Shown here in pieces: positions 51,783 to 59,762 of a DNA stretch of 64,000 nt (position 1 is the stretch's first letter; every line of letters starts with the position of its first letter). The stretch lies in assembly GCA_027313705.1 (NCBI GenBank), contig DAHVDE010000067.1:117047-181046 (forward strand), given 5' to 3'. The stretch is from Actinomycetota bacterium. Its GTDB lineage: Bacteria; Actinomycetota; Actinomycetes; Streptosporangiales; Streptosporangiaceae. The notes below the pieces were generated by a model. The model did not search any database, was not told the origin of the DNA, and saw only the letters and a list, made by a program, of their open reading frames with translations. A program made the position numbers and the translations under genes.

Positions 51783-53651
51783 ATGATCTTGGTACCGGAC
51801 CAGGACAAGTCCGGGCATGCCCGGTATCTGTGTTTCAGCATCCTCGGTACGCTTGTGGTGCACGACGGTGAACGCCAGGTCCATCTCGGGTCGCGTAAGC
51901 AGCAGGTTGCTTTAGCGGCGCTGATCTGCCGTGCCAATTCGCTGGTGCCGGTGGATTCGCTGGTCGCGGCGATCTGGCCGGAAGGGCCGCCGCGGACGGC
52001 ACGCAAGAATGTCCAGGTCTACCTCTCGGTCCTGCGCGGCTTGCTCGGGTCGAGTTCCAAGGCCGGCACGCGGATCAGCTACCATGCCGGAGCATATTCG
52101 TTTCATGCGGCTGCCGACGAGGTCGACTGGCTCAGCTTCGAGCGGCAGGTGCAGGCCGCCCGCCAGATGCGGCAGTCGGCGTCGCCGGCCGAGGTGAGCC
52201 GGGCCCTGACGGACGCACTCAAACTCTGGCGGGGGCGGGTGCTTGAAGGGATGCGGGAGATATCCCTGATCGACATGGCGGCTCAGCGTCTTGAGCGGCT
52301 GCACCTCTCGGTGTTTGAGGACTGGGCCGAGGCGGAGCTCGCGGCCGGTGCCGGTGCCGGGGTGATCGACCGGGTCACCGAGATGGCGGCGGAGAATCCG
52401 TTGCGTGAGCGGTTACGAATGTTGCAGATGACCGCGCTGCGCCAGGCAGGGCGCCGGGCAGAAGCGCTCGCTGTCTACGACGACTTGCGGCAGTCGCTAG
52501 CTCGTGAGCTGGGGCTTTCGCCTGGCCAGGCGATCATCACGTGTTACCAGTCGCTGCTGCACGAAGGTGAGATTGCCGCGCCGCACCTGGGTTGCTCATT
52601 CGAGCGCCCGGCCGTGCCACCGAACTTGCTGCCCTGGGATCTGCCTGACTTTACCGGGCGGGCGCAGCAGGTCAAGGTGCTGAAGGAGGCACTGGCCGGC
52701 GGCGGTCGCCGGCTCGCGGTCGTCACCGGCTTACTCGGAGCGGGGAAGTCGGCGCTTGCCGTCCACGTCGCCCATCAGCTTGCCGCCAGCTTCCCTGACG
52801 GCCGCTTCTTCGTGCGGCTACGCGATGAAGAAGGGGCACTGCGGCCGCTCGATGACATCGTGCCCGCGCTGATGTGGGCACTGGCACCCGCGGTGACCTC
52901 CGATCCGCTGCCGACCGGACCGAGGGCCTGGCAGTTATGGCTGGCCACGCACCGGGCACTGGTGATACTCGATGACGCCCGCAAGGAACAGGATGTGCGG
53001 GCACTGCTGCCCGAGGGCGGCGAGAGCACGGTGATCGTGACGGCCAGGGCGAGACTGCCCGGGCTCGATGGTGCCTACCGCGTCTGCGTGCCGCCGTTCT
53101 CGATGCGCGAGGCGGCCGGATTCCTGGCCAGGGTCGTCGGGAGCGAGCGAGTCGGCGCAGAAGCGGTGGCCGTCAGGCGGATTGCCGCCGCCTGCGGCGC
53201 ACTGCCGCTCGCCCTGAGGATGGTAGCGGAACGGCTCTCGCTGCTCGGGCACGTGTCGCTTGAGGACTACGCCAGCCGGCTTGCCGGGCCTTCCGGCTTG
53301 CTCGACGAGTTGACCGCCGGTGATGTGGCAGTACGGACGCGACTTGGCGAAGCCATCCGGGATCTGCCCGAGCCGGCCGGCCGGGCGGTGGTCAGCCTCG
53401 GCAGGCTGCCGGTGGCCAGGTTCACCGCAGCGCAGGCGGCGCTGGTGCTTGACGCCGACGAAGTCACGGCGGTGCGCGTACTTGAGAGCTTGCTCGCAGC
53501 CGGCGTCATCACGGCCTCGCCAGCGATTGCGGAGGTACACGCCGTGCGATATGAGCTTCCCGCCCTTACCTATGCTTACGCGACCGAGATGGCGGCTTCG
53601 GTACCCGAGCTTCGCCGGCCAGCGCACCTCGCGCCGCAGGGCCTCGCGTGA
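51783..53651 (+). CDS. SARP/AfsR-like regulator with NB-ARC ATPase domain
   Basis: 622 residues. An N-terminal OmpR-type winged helix (about 15-110, FSILGTLVVHDGERQVHLGSR-type start), a bacterial transcriptional activation domain (about 115-260, YHAGAYSF...EVDWLSFERQV) and an NB-ARC-type ATPase (about 285-590) with Walker A GLLGAGKS at 316-323 and LVILDD as Walker B. It lacks the C-terminal TPR block of full AfsR. SARPs activate secondary-metabolite clusters. It is the first gene of the RiPP-like cluster and is coupled by GTGA to the GT1 gene, so it is the likely pathway-specific activator. Confidence 0.85.
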   Translation: MILVPDQDKSGHARYLCFSILGTLVVHDGERQVHLGSRKQQVALAALICRANSLVPVDSLVAAIWPEGPPRTARKNVQVYLSVLRGLLGSSSKAGTRISYHAGAYSFHAAADEVDWLSFERQVQAARQMRQSASPAEVSRALTDALKLWRGRVLEGMREISLIDMAAQRLERLHLSVFEDWAEAELAAGAGAGVIDRVTEMAAENPLRERLRMLQMTALRQAGRRAEALAVYDDLRQSLARELGLSPGQAIITCYQSLLHEGEIAAPHLGCSFERPAVPPNLLPWDLPDFTGRAQQVKVLKEALAGGGRRLAVVTGLLGAGKSALAVHVAHQLAASFPDGRFFVRLRDEEGALRPLDDIVPALMWALAPAVTSDPLPTGPRAWQLWLATHRALVILDDARKEQDVRALLPEGGESTVIVTARARLPGLDGAYRVCVPPFSMREAAGFLARVVGSERVGAEAVAVRRIAAACGALPLALRMVAERLSLLGHVSLEDYASRLAGPSGLLDELTAGDVAVRTRLGEAIRDLPEPAGRAVVSLGRLPVARFTAAQAALVLDADEVTAVRVLESLLAAGVITASPAIAEVHAVRYELPALTYAYATEMAASVPELRRPAHLAPQGLA

Positions 53652-54898
53652 AGGCGCTGCTCTGTCCGCTCAGCGATGGCGGCTACCTGTACCCGGCGAT
53701 CGCGGTTGGGCTCGAGCTCAGGCGGCGCGGCCATGTCGTCAGCGCGATTGGCCGGGCCAGCGCGGCGCCTGTGCTTGCCGAGGCCGGCCTGCCATTCGCG
53801 GCGGCCGAGGACTTCGGAGTTTGCGGCGGATTCTCGGCGACATGGTGGGGCAAGACCGGGATGGCACAGTATCTTGCTATCTTGCGGTCAGCCAGGCAGG
53901 TCCAGGCTGACCTGCTGATCAGTTCGGTCCTGTGTCCTGGCGCGGTGCTCGCGGCCGAGGTGCTCGACGTGCCTGTCGTCGTCATCGGACTGTCCGTCCA
54001 CCTGTGGGAGTACCAGGCGGGCGGCGCAGACGAACCGCCGTTTGGCCGGACCAGGCAAGACCGCACCAATCTCGCCCTCGAGCACTACGCCGACCTGCGT
54101 GCGGAAGCCTGCGTCCGCGGCAGTTCGCGATGGCCGCACTATCCGCTCACCGGCGACGCCTTGCTGCTGCGAGGCGATCCCGCGCTTGAGTACCCGGGCG
54201 CGGTGCTCCCCGACCGCGTTGCGCATGTCGGGCCGCTCGTCTGGGAGCCCGCGGCAGATCCGGCTGAGCTAGCTGCCATCCGCAGTCGGCTCGCGCTGAC
54301 CGGCAAGCCGGTGGTCTACGCTCACCTGGGCAGGTTCTTCGGCGGCACTAGCCGCTGGCCGCGGCTTAACGCCGCGTTCGCCAAGAGGAGTCCGTTCCAG
54401 GCGGTCGTGGAGCAGGGAAGGTCGACGAGGCCGCAGCCTGATCCGAGCGCAGGCATCATCGTAGTAAGCAAGCCGTGGATGGGTCCCCTGATAGATCTGG
54501 CCGGGCTGGTGCTGACCAGCGGCACCTCGGCTCCTGCGCTGGCTGCCATGGTTCGCGGTCGCCCGCTCGGCGTGTATCCGAACGGCTCAGAGCAGCCGTT
54601 GCTTGCTGCGGCTTGCGTTCGGGCCGGGGTCGCTTCCTACCTGTTCGAAGAGCAAAGCCCCGACCAGATCGGTCCGCTCGCCGCCCTGTGGCATGACGGC
54701 GAGAAGCGCGCGAGTGCGGTAGTCCTCGGGCGCAGGCTCGTGGCCAGGCACGGCCCGGCGCTGGCGGCCGAGATTGCGGAGCGAGTACTGGCCGGACGTG
54801 CGTGGCCCGAAGGTCGCATCGACAGGCCGGATATCGGGGGAGACACTAGCTCAGCGAACCGCTGCATAACCGGCGTGCCCGGCGAGGAGTGCCCGTGA
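53648..54898 (+). CDS. GT1 (MGT/UGT-like) glycosyltransferase
   Basis: 416-residue GT-B fold enzyme like the macrolide/erythromycin-type glycosyltransferases: N-terminal LCPLSDGGYLYPAIAVGLELRRRGHVV, and a C-terminal nucleotide-binding region with SKPWMGPLIDLAGLVLTSGTSAPALAAMVRGRPLGVYPNG, where the typical HGG-T is replaced by TSGTS. Donor binding may thus differ. In a RiPP-like operon it could add a sugar to the modified peptide. GTG 53648 overlaps the SARP stop (GTGA), and the end overlaps the next gene by 4 bp. Confidence 0.8.
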   Translation: MKALLCPLSDGGYLYPAIAVGLELRRRGHVVSAIGRASAAPVLAEAGLPFAAAEDFGVCGGFSATWWGKTGMAQYLAILRSARQVQADLLISSVLCPGAVLAAEVLDVPVVVIGLSVHLWEYQAGGADEPPFGRTRQDRTNLALEHYADLRAEACVRGSSRWPHYPLTGDALLLRGDPALEYPGAVLPDRVAHVGPLVWEPAADPAELAAIRSRLALTGKPVVYAHLGRFFGGTSRWPRLNAAFAKRSPFQAVVEQGRSTRPQPDPSAGIIVVSKPWMGPLIDLAGLVLTSGTSAPALAAMVRGRPLGVYPNGSEQPLLAAACVRAGVASYLFEEQSPDQIGPLAALWHDGEKRASAVVLGRRLVARHGPALAAEIAERVLAGRAWPEGRIDRPDIGGDTSSANRCITGVPGEECP

Positions 54899-55800
54899 GC
54901 GACAGCCTGGATGTTCTGCAGGGTGGGGCGCTGCGTTGGATATGCGCCAACGCAGAATATCTCGATTCGGCTTCCGGGCGGGCTGAATTGCCGGCGATGC
55001 CGCGAGTAAAGGCAATACTTCAGCTCGCGCTGCTGCATTACCACTGGACGAAGGTCCGGCCAGTGGATGAGAGCAGGGTCGGTATCAGCAAGTTCATCGG
55101 TGGAATCTGGCAGCAGCCGGGTTTCGTCCGGTTGATCGTCGGCGATGGCAGGTTTTCGCGCACCTTCGGGATCATGTATGCAGCCATGGCTCCGGCGGGA
55201 AGCAATGACGGGCTGCGTGAGATCATGCTCGCGAACGTGGCGCAGGATGATTTCTTGTCTCCGGTCGGAAAATCGGCCTATGACTGCCTGGCTACCAGGT
55301 ACTACGCAGATCTGACAGGCGTCAGCCACCAATTCGCGCCACCCCTGGAGTTGTACCAGTCAAGTCCGCTCGGCGGTAGCGACGCGCTGGAGCGGCCACT
55401 CGAACTCGACGTGTGCAACGTCACTCATACGGTCTTCTACCTGACTCACTTCGGATTCCGTGACAGCGGTCTTGATGACGAAGGCAAGAACCGGGCACTG
55501 ACGATACTTGGCGCGCTGACCGAGAATTGCCTGGTCCGGGGCGAGTGGGACTTCACTGGGAAACTGCTGCTCGCTCAATACTGCCTTGGCAAAGACCTGC
55601 TCAACACGTCGCTAGGAAAAAAGGCCATTGACGCGATCATCGAGGTTCAGGATCCTTCGGGAGCCATCCCTGGGCGTTCGGCAGCCCAGCGAGTTCCTGG
55701 ATCCGCATCGGCGCTTCGATTCTTTCGTGAGTCCTACCAGACAACCGTGACCATGGCGCTTATGTCCTTGATCATGTCACCGAAGGTCCCGCTGGATTGA
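54895..55800 (+). CDS. DUF6895-like protein A (alpha-helical, RiPP-cluster protein)
   Basis: 301-residue soluble helical protein, homologous to the one at 57432-58376. Both share a C-x-V/A-THT-x-FYL-T/S-FG block, a K.GWDF-like segment, and a C-terminal VQ(D/R)P(S/D)G.IPGRSA followed by S-Y-T-T-V-(A/I)LMSLI. The pattern recalls the actinobacterial DUF6895 family as I remember it and resembles the helical-toroid repeats of cyclases, without the acidic catalytic motif. The function is unknown. GTG 54895 is chosen: AGGAG lies 5 nt upstream and it overlaps the GT1 stop as GTGA. It precedes the precursor gene. Confidence 0.6.
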   Translation: MSDSLDVLQGGALRWICANAEYLDSASGRAELPAMPRVKAILQLALLHYHWTKVRPVDESRVGISKFIGGIWQQPGFVRLIVGDGRFSRTFGIMYAAMAPAGSNDGLREIMLANVAQDDFLSPVGKSAYDCLATRYYADLTGVSHQFAPPLELYQSSPLGGSDALERPLELDVCNVTHTVFYLTHFGFRDSGLDDEGKNRALTILGALTENCLVRGEWDFTGKLLLAQYCLGKDLLNTSLGKKAIDAIIEVQDPSGAIPGRSAAQRVPGSASALRFFRESYQTTVTMALMSLIMSPKVPLD

Positions 55801-55986
55801 AGCCCTTCAGATTTTGATCTCTAGCAGAGGGTGCTTTATGGTCATCGCCAGCGATCTCTTGCGACGTCCTGACCTGCGGTTTAAGCGAAGTTAAACCGGA
55901 AGTTATGCCCTTTTGTGCTGCCCTTCTTTACTATTTCTCCTCCCCGTAGCACTGTATTGACAGCTACCGACAGCAAGGAGGCCATC
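55801..55986 (+). promoter_or_regulatory. Precursor-gene leader with 8-bp dyad
   Basis: 186 bp between DUF6895-like A and the precursor gene, relatively AT-rich for the window. A perfect 8-bp inverted repeat CGGTTTAA / TTAAACCG (55877-55884 with 55891-55898) is the clearest structure; it could be an operator, a weak terminator or part of a SARP site. AAGGAGG (55975-55981) is a strong ribosome binding site for the precursor. Confidence 0.45.
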
Positions 55987-56118
55987 ATGCCCGAGCCCGA
56001 AGAAATCACCCCAGAGCCAGAAGAAGCCAAGACGGACGCACAGGACGCCGAGGTGGTTGCGCACAGCGACGACGAGGCAGCCGACGACTGGTGCGTCATC
56101 AACTTGAGCAAACTGTGA
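55987..56118 (+). CDS. Candidate RiPP precursor peptide (43 residues)
   Basis: 43 residues beginning MPEPEEITPEPEEAK and ending AADDWCVINLSKL; the first 34 residues are strongly acidic and low in hydrophobics, the last 9 are hydrophobic. It contains one Cys and one Trp, both in the final nine residues (Trp35-Cys36). This leader-core layout, the strong AAGGAGG ribosome site 5 nt upstream, and the immediate downstream radical SAM/SPASM gene make a ribosomally synthesised, post-translationally modified peptide the best reading. No leader motif of a named RiPP class was recognised. The frame also extends upstream to 55915, but ATG 55987 is the supported start. Confidence 0.7.
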   Translation: MPEPEEITPEPEEAKTDAQDAEVVAHSDDEAADDWCVINLSKL

Positions 56119-56127
56119 GCTAGCAGT

Positions 56128-56184
56128 CAGGTAGGGCCATCCGGCCTCCGGCAGTGAGCGTGCGCCGCCGGGCGGCCCTACCTG
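56128..56184 (+). promoter_or_regulatory. Stem-loop between precursor and maturase genes
   Basis: Perfect 11-bp inverted repeat CAGGTAGGGCC (56128-56138) with GGCCCTACCTG (56174-56184) with a 35-nt loop. Situated between the precursor stop (56118) and the maturase start (56211), it is placed to attenuate transcription or stabilise the precursor mRNA, keeping precursor above maturase. Confidence 0.6.
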
Positions 56185-56210
56185 GCCCTCGATCGATGCG
56201 GAGGGAACGG

Positions 56211-57428
56211 GTGGAGTCACGTGCCGCCAGCACGGAACTGGCCGAGGCCGATCGGACCTGGCCAGTCGCGGGTGAGCGGATCCTGCGGGGGGCGAGAAAC
56301 TGGTGGTTCGTCGGGCCTGGCGGCTTGGCCAGGCTGCGGGATGCTCACCTGACCGCAGCAGGCACGCTTAAGCCTGAGGTCGAGGGTCGGCTGCGCGACG
56401 CCGGGCTGTTCTCGGTACCTCGGGTCCGTGCTTACTCGCTGACCGTGCTGACCAGCACTGACTGCAACCTGGGCTGCGGATACTGCTTCCAGAACACTGG
56501 CCAGGATCTGACTGGGGGCAACCGTCCGCCTCGGATCGCTCATGCCAGGCTGACCTCGCCGACGATCGGCTCCATCCTGGATTTCGCCGGGCGGCAGATG
56601 GCGGCAGCAGACCTCGACAAGCTAAGGATCCTGCTGTTCGGGGGAGAGCCGCTGCTCAACCCCAGTGGCTGCGTAGAACTGCTGGCCAGGGCGGCCGACT
56701 ACGGCTTGACGTCGGCCTGGATGATCTCCAATGCCACCCTGCTTACCCCGCGGCTGGCCAGGCAGCTTTCCGATCATAATCTCGACTGCATCCAGGTCAC
56801 ATTCGACGGCGATCGCGATGACCATGATCAGATCAGGGTCAGGCGGAGTCACGGCGGAACCTTTGATGCCATCGTAGGGAACATCGTCAGGTGCTCGGAG
56901 GCGTGCTCGATCAGATGGCTGCTGCGCGTGAACGTTTCACATCTCAACCGGGCCGGCATCGATGCTCTGATCGGACGGCTGGCGAAGGCTCTGGATACGG
57001 CGCGGTGCACTATCTACTTCGCCAGGGTGGGAGACGTCGGCGTCGGTTACGGCAATGACCTATTGCACACCGGTGAGCTTGTCGCCACGTTCACCAGATG
57101 GCAGCGCCTGGCCTTGGACGCTGGTTTCACCGTCACCCGGCCCAAGGCGAACCGGCCGTGCGCGACCTGCGGTTCAGGTGATGGCCGCTACGGCGCGGTG
57201 GTCAGCGCTGACGGCACCTTGTCGAGTTGCTGGGAGACCGCAGGCAAACCGGACTGGAACGTCGGCTCGGTTGCCGGAGGCTACCTGCCGGAAACCGCGA
57301 CGAGCCAGCGCTGGATCGGATGCGGCGACCTGTACCAGTATGAGGAGGACGCCGAGGCGATCGCGTCCTTCAGGGACGCGGTGGACGCCGATCTCCTTGA
57401 CTACCTGGCGGAGACGGGACGCCTGTAG
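56211..57428 (+). CDS. Radical SAM/SPASM peptide maturase
   Basis: 405 residues. A possible leader-binding region (about 1-75) precedes the radical SAM core, whose 4Fe-4S ligands are C85, C89 and C92 (DCNLGCGYCFQNTG). Glycine-rich LFGGEPLLNP binds SAM. The C-terminal SPASM-like region holds C317, C320, C340 and C371 (PCATCGSGDGRYGAVVSADG, SSCWETAG, IGCGDLYQ), ligands for auxiliary clusters. Such enzymes make thioether, C-C or C-O crosslinks in ribosomal peptides. GTG 56211 has GGAGGG 5 nt upstream; an earlier GTG (56154) has no such site. Its proximity to the precursor is the main support for the RiPP assignment. Confidence 0.85.
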   Translation: MESRAASTELAEADRTWPVAGERILRGARNWWFVGPGGLARLRDAHLTAAGTLKPEVEGRLRDAGLFSVPRVRAYSLTVLTSTDCNLGCGYCFQNTGQDLTGGNRPPRIAHARLTSPTIGSILDFAGRQMAAADLDKLRILLFGGEPLLNPSGCVELLARAADYGLTSAWMISNATLLTPRLARQLSDHNLDCIQVTFDGDRDDHDQIRVRRSHGGTFDAIVGNIVRCSEACSIRWLLRVNVSHLNRAGIDALIGRLAKALDTARCTIYFARVGDVGVGYGNDLLHTGELVATFTRWQRLALDAGFTVTRPKANRPCATCGSGDGRYGAVVSADGTLSSCWETAGKPDWNVGSVAGGYLPETATSQRWIGCGDLYQYEEDAEAIASFRDAVDADLLDYLAETGRL

Positions 57429-57431
57429 GAC

Positions 57432-58376
57432 ATGGCGAGCATCGGATCCGGCCAAGATCGCCTGGGGCGGCTGACCGCTGGTGCGGTTGACTGGCTCGAA
57501 CGCAACCTGTCGTTCTTCGACCCGTTTTCGCCGCAGGCACAGGCATCACCGCACGGAAAGGTCAAGGCAGCGCTCGAGCTGGCGCTGCTTCGCCAATGCT
57601 GGGCCAGGTCAGGCTCGGATGACGACAGCCTGAGCCTGGCGGCTGAACTTGTCACGGCACTGTGGCAGCGGCCCGGCTTCCTGCGACTCGTTGCCTCCGA
57701 GCCGCAGCATGCCGCGGCGTATGAGCTCATCTACGTGGCGCTCGCGCCACCGGGGATCGGCACAGCGCTGCGCGACGAGGCGATCTCGCTGCTGACGGCC
57801 AGCGGCTATCTGACCTCCGCGGGCAAGTCGCCCTACCTTCGCCTGGAAACCAGGTTCTACGCCGACAAGGCCGGCCTGGAGCCGCAAATCGAGCCGTACT
57901 CTGAGTTGATCGGCCAGAGCGTTCTTGTCGACTTGCCTGCTGAGTTTCCCTGTTCGCTGCCGGACGCCTACGCCATCACGCACACTGCCTTTTACCTCAG
58001 CGATTTCGGCACCAGAACTCCTGATCTGACGCCTGAGCAGGCGGCAAAGGCGACCAGGCTAGTCGGCCGCATGCTTGATCATTGCGTCCGGCAGGAAATG
58101 TGGGACCTGATCTCGGAGCTGATCATCACGCTGTCCTGCCTGGGCGGCGATCCGCTGCGCACGCCAGGTGGAGAGGCCGCGCTCCGTTGCCTCGAACGGG
58201 TTCAGCGTCCTGATGGCGTTATTCCAGGCAGGTCGGCGGTGCAAGCGCCGGACGCGTCAGCCTCGGCAGGCGAGTTCTTTCATAAGTGCTACCACACCAC
58301 AATTGTCGTCATATTGATGTCCCTCATCGTCACGTCGAAGCGGGAATCGCATGCCACCAGATTCGTTTCTCGTTAG
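57432..58376 (+). CDS. DUF6895-like protein B (alpha-helical, RiPP-cluster protein)
   Basis: 314-residue homologue of the protein at 54895-55800. N-terminal TAGAVDWLERNLSFFDPFSPQAQ, THTAFYLSDFG in the middle, and C-terminal RVQRPDGVIPGRSA followed by HKCYHTTIVVILMSLIV. The fold looks all-helical; no catalytic residue can be named, though paired His residues (THT, HTT) are conserved in both copies. ATG 57432 is 3 bp after the maturase stop, so it is certainly co-transcribed. Two unequal copies flanking precursor and maturase could form a heterodimer involved in peptide binding, leader removal or further modification. Its end overlaps the MFS gene by 26 bp. Confidence 0.6.
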   Translation: MASIGSGQDRLGRLTAGAVDWLERNLSFFDPFSPQAQASPHGKVKAALELALLRQCWARSGSDDDSLSLAAELVTALWQRPGFLRLVASEPQHAAAYELIYVALAPPGIGTALRDEAISLLTASGYLTSAGKSPYLRLETRFYADKAGLEPQIEPYSELIGQSVLVDLPAEFPCSLPDAYAITHTAFYLSDFGTRTPDLTPEQAAKATRLVGRMLDHCVRQEMWDLISELIITLSCLGGDPLRTPGGEAALRCLERVQRPDGVIPGRSAVQAPDASASAGEFFHKCYHTTIVVILMSLIVTSKRESHATRFVSR

Positions 58377-59733
58377 ACTCACGCGCTTGCGCCCGAAGCT
58401 GATCAACCGCAATTACACACGTCTGTGGTGCGGGCAGGCGACGTCGTCGATCGGAGATTCCGTATTCACCACGACACTGATCCTGTGGGTGGTCACGGTT
58501 CTCGCCAAGGGCAGGTCGTGGGCGCCTGCCGCAGTCAGTACGATCTTGCTCGCTGCCGGCCTCGCCGTGATGGTCGTCGGACCGCTCACCGGGGTATTCG
58601 TCGACCGGTGGGACAGCCGGATCACCATGCTGCGGACAGATCAGATCAGGTGCGGAATCGTCGTCGTACTGACCGCCCTGTCGTTCCTGCCCGCTCGTGA
58701 CCTTCCCGTCACGGTATGGCTAGCCATCATCGTCGTGGTCGTCTTCGCCCTGAACGCGGCCGGCCAGTTCTTCACGCCTGCGCGCTACACCCTGGTCAGG
58801 GACATCGTCACCGGTGACGCGGACCGGGCGCGGGCGGCGGGCATCGCCCAGGCGACCGGTCAGACCGCTCTCATCGTGGGTCCGCCGCTGGCCGCGCCTT
58901 TGCTGTTCACGGTCGGGTTGCAATGGGGCCTGCTGTTCAACGCGGCATCTTATGCGGTGTCCTTTCTGACTATCAGGCTGATCAGGCCCCCTGACGGCAC
59001 CGTGTTCGACAAGCCTGCCGTTAAGGCGAGCTGGGCCAGGGAGCTCGGGACTGGCCTGCGCTTCTTCGCGCGGAGCAGGGTCTTGGTGGCGGTGCTGACG
59101 ATCGCGATGATCGGCCAGTGCGGCGTGGCCGCGCTGGGCGCACTCGATGTGTTCTTCTTGCACCTGAACCTGCACGCGCCATTACGGCTGTATGGCTACC
59201 TCGGCATGTCGCTTGGCTTGGGAGGCATTGTCGGAGCGCTGCTGGCCGGCCGCGTGGTCCAGCTCATCGGGGCCAAGCGGACGACCTGGATAGGTCTGCT
59301 CGTCGGGGGCGCGCTTCTGGTCGTCTACTCGCGGCAGACGGTCTTCTTTCCCGCTATCGCGCTGATCTTCCTCGCCGCGCTGCCGATCACCATGCTGAAC
59401 ACGGCGATGGCGCCGATGCTCATGAGGGCCGCCCCCAAGGAGTACATGGGCCGGATAGTGTCGGTGTTCCAGCCAGCCACTCAGTTTGCCGCCATGCTGT
59501 CTGTAGTCGTCGCCGGCTACCTGGCCAGCACCGTGCTGCGGAACCTTGACGTCTCGATGGCCGGGATGCACATCGGCCCGATCGATGCGATCTTCTCGTC
59601 TGCCGGAATCTTGATCGTTCTGGCCGGCTTCTATGCCCGCTATGCGCTGCCTGCGTCCACGGCTAACGCGGCTCAGCCAGACGCGGCTCAGCCAGACGCG
59701 GCTCAGGTTGCCGCAGCTCCGCCCCCGAGTTGA
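58351..59733 (+). CDS. MFS exporter of the RiPP-like cluster
   Basis: 460-residue major facilitator with 12 predicted helices. N-terminal LINRNYTRLWCGQATSSIGDSVFTTTLILWVV and motif A-like GVFVDRWDSRITML are typical of MFS_3 efflux proteins. The tail contains AAQPD repeats (15-bp DNA units) and Pro residues. The start ATG 58351 lies inside DUF6895-like B (26-bp overlap), so it is translationally linked and most likely exports the matured, perhaps glycosylated product. It may also give self-protection. No peptidase domain is fused, so leader removal must be by another enzyme. Confidence 0.85.
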   Translation: MPPDSFLVRLTRLRPKLINRNYTRLWCGQATSSIGDSVFTTTLILWVVTVLAKGRSWAPAAVSTILLAAGLAVMVVGPLTGVFVDRWDSRITMLRTDQIRCGIVVVLTALSFLPARDLPVTVWLAIIVVVVFALNAAGQFFTPARYTLVRDIVTGDADRARAAGIAQATGQTALIVGPPLAAPLLFTVGLQWGLLFNAASYAVSFLTIRLIRPPDGTVFDKPAVKASWARELGTGLRFFARSRVLVAVLTIAMIGQCGVAALGALDVFFLHLNLHAPLRLYGYLGMSLGLGGIVGALLAGRVVQLIGAKRTTWIGLLVGGALLVVYSRQTVFFPAIALIFLAALPITMLNTAMAPMLMRAAPKEYMGRIVSVFQPATQFAAMLSVVVAGYLASTVLRNLDVSMAGMHIGPIDAIFSSAGILIVLAGFYARYALPASTANAAQPDAAQPDAAQVAAAPPPS

Positions 59734-59762
59734 TCAACTTCCAGGCGCGCGGCGGCGGCTGG

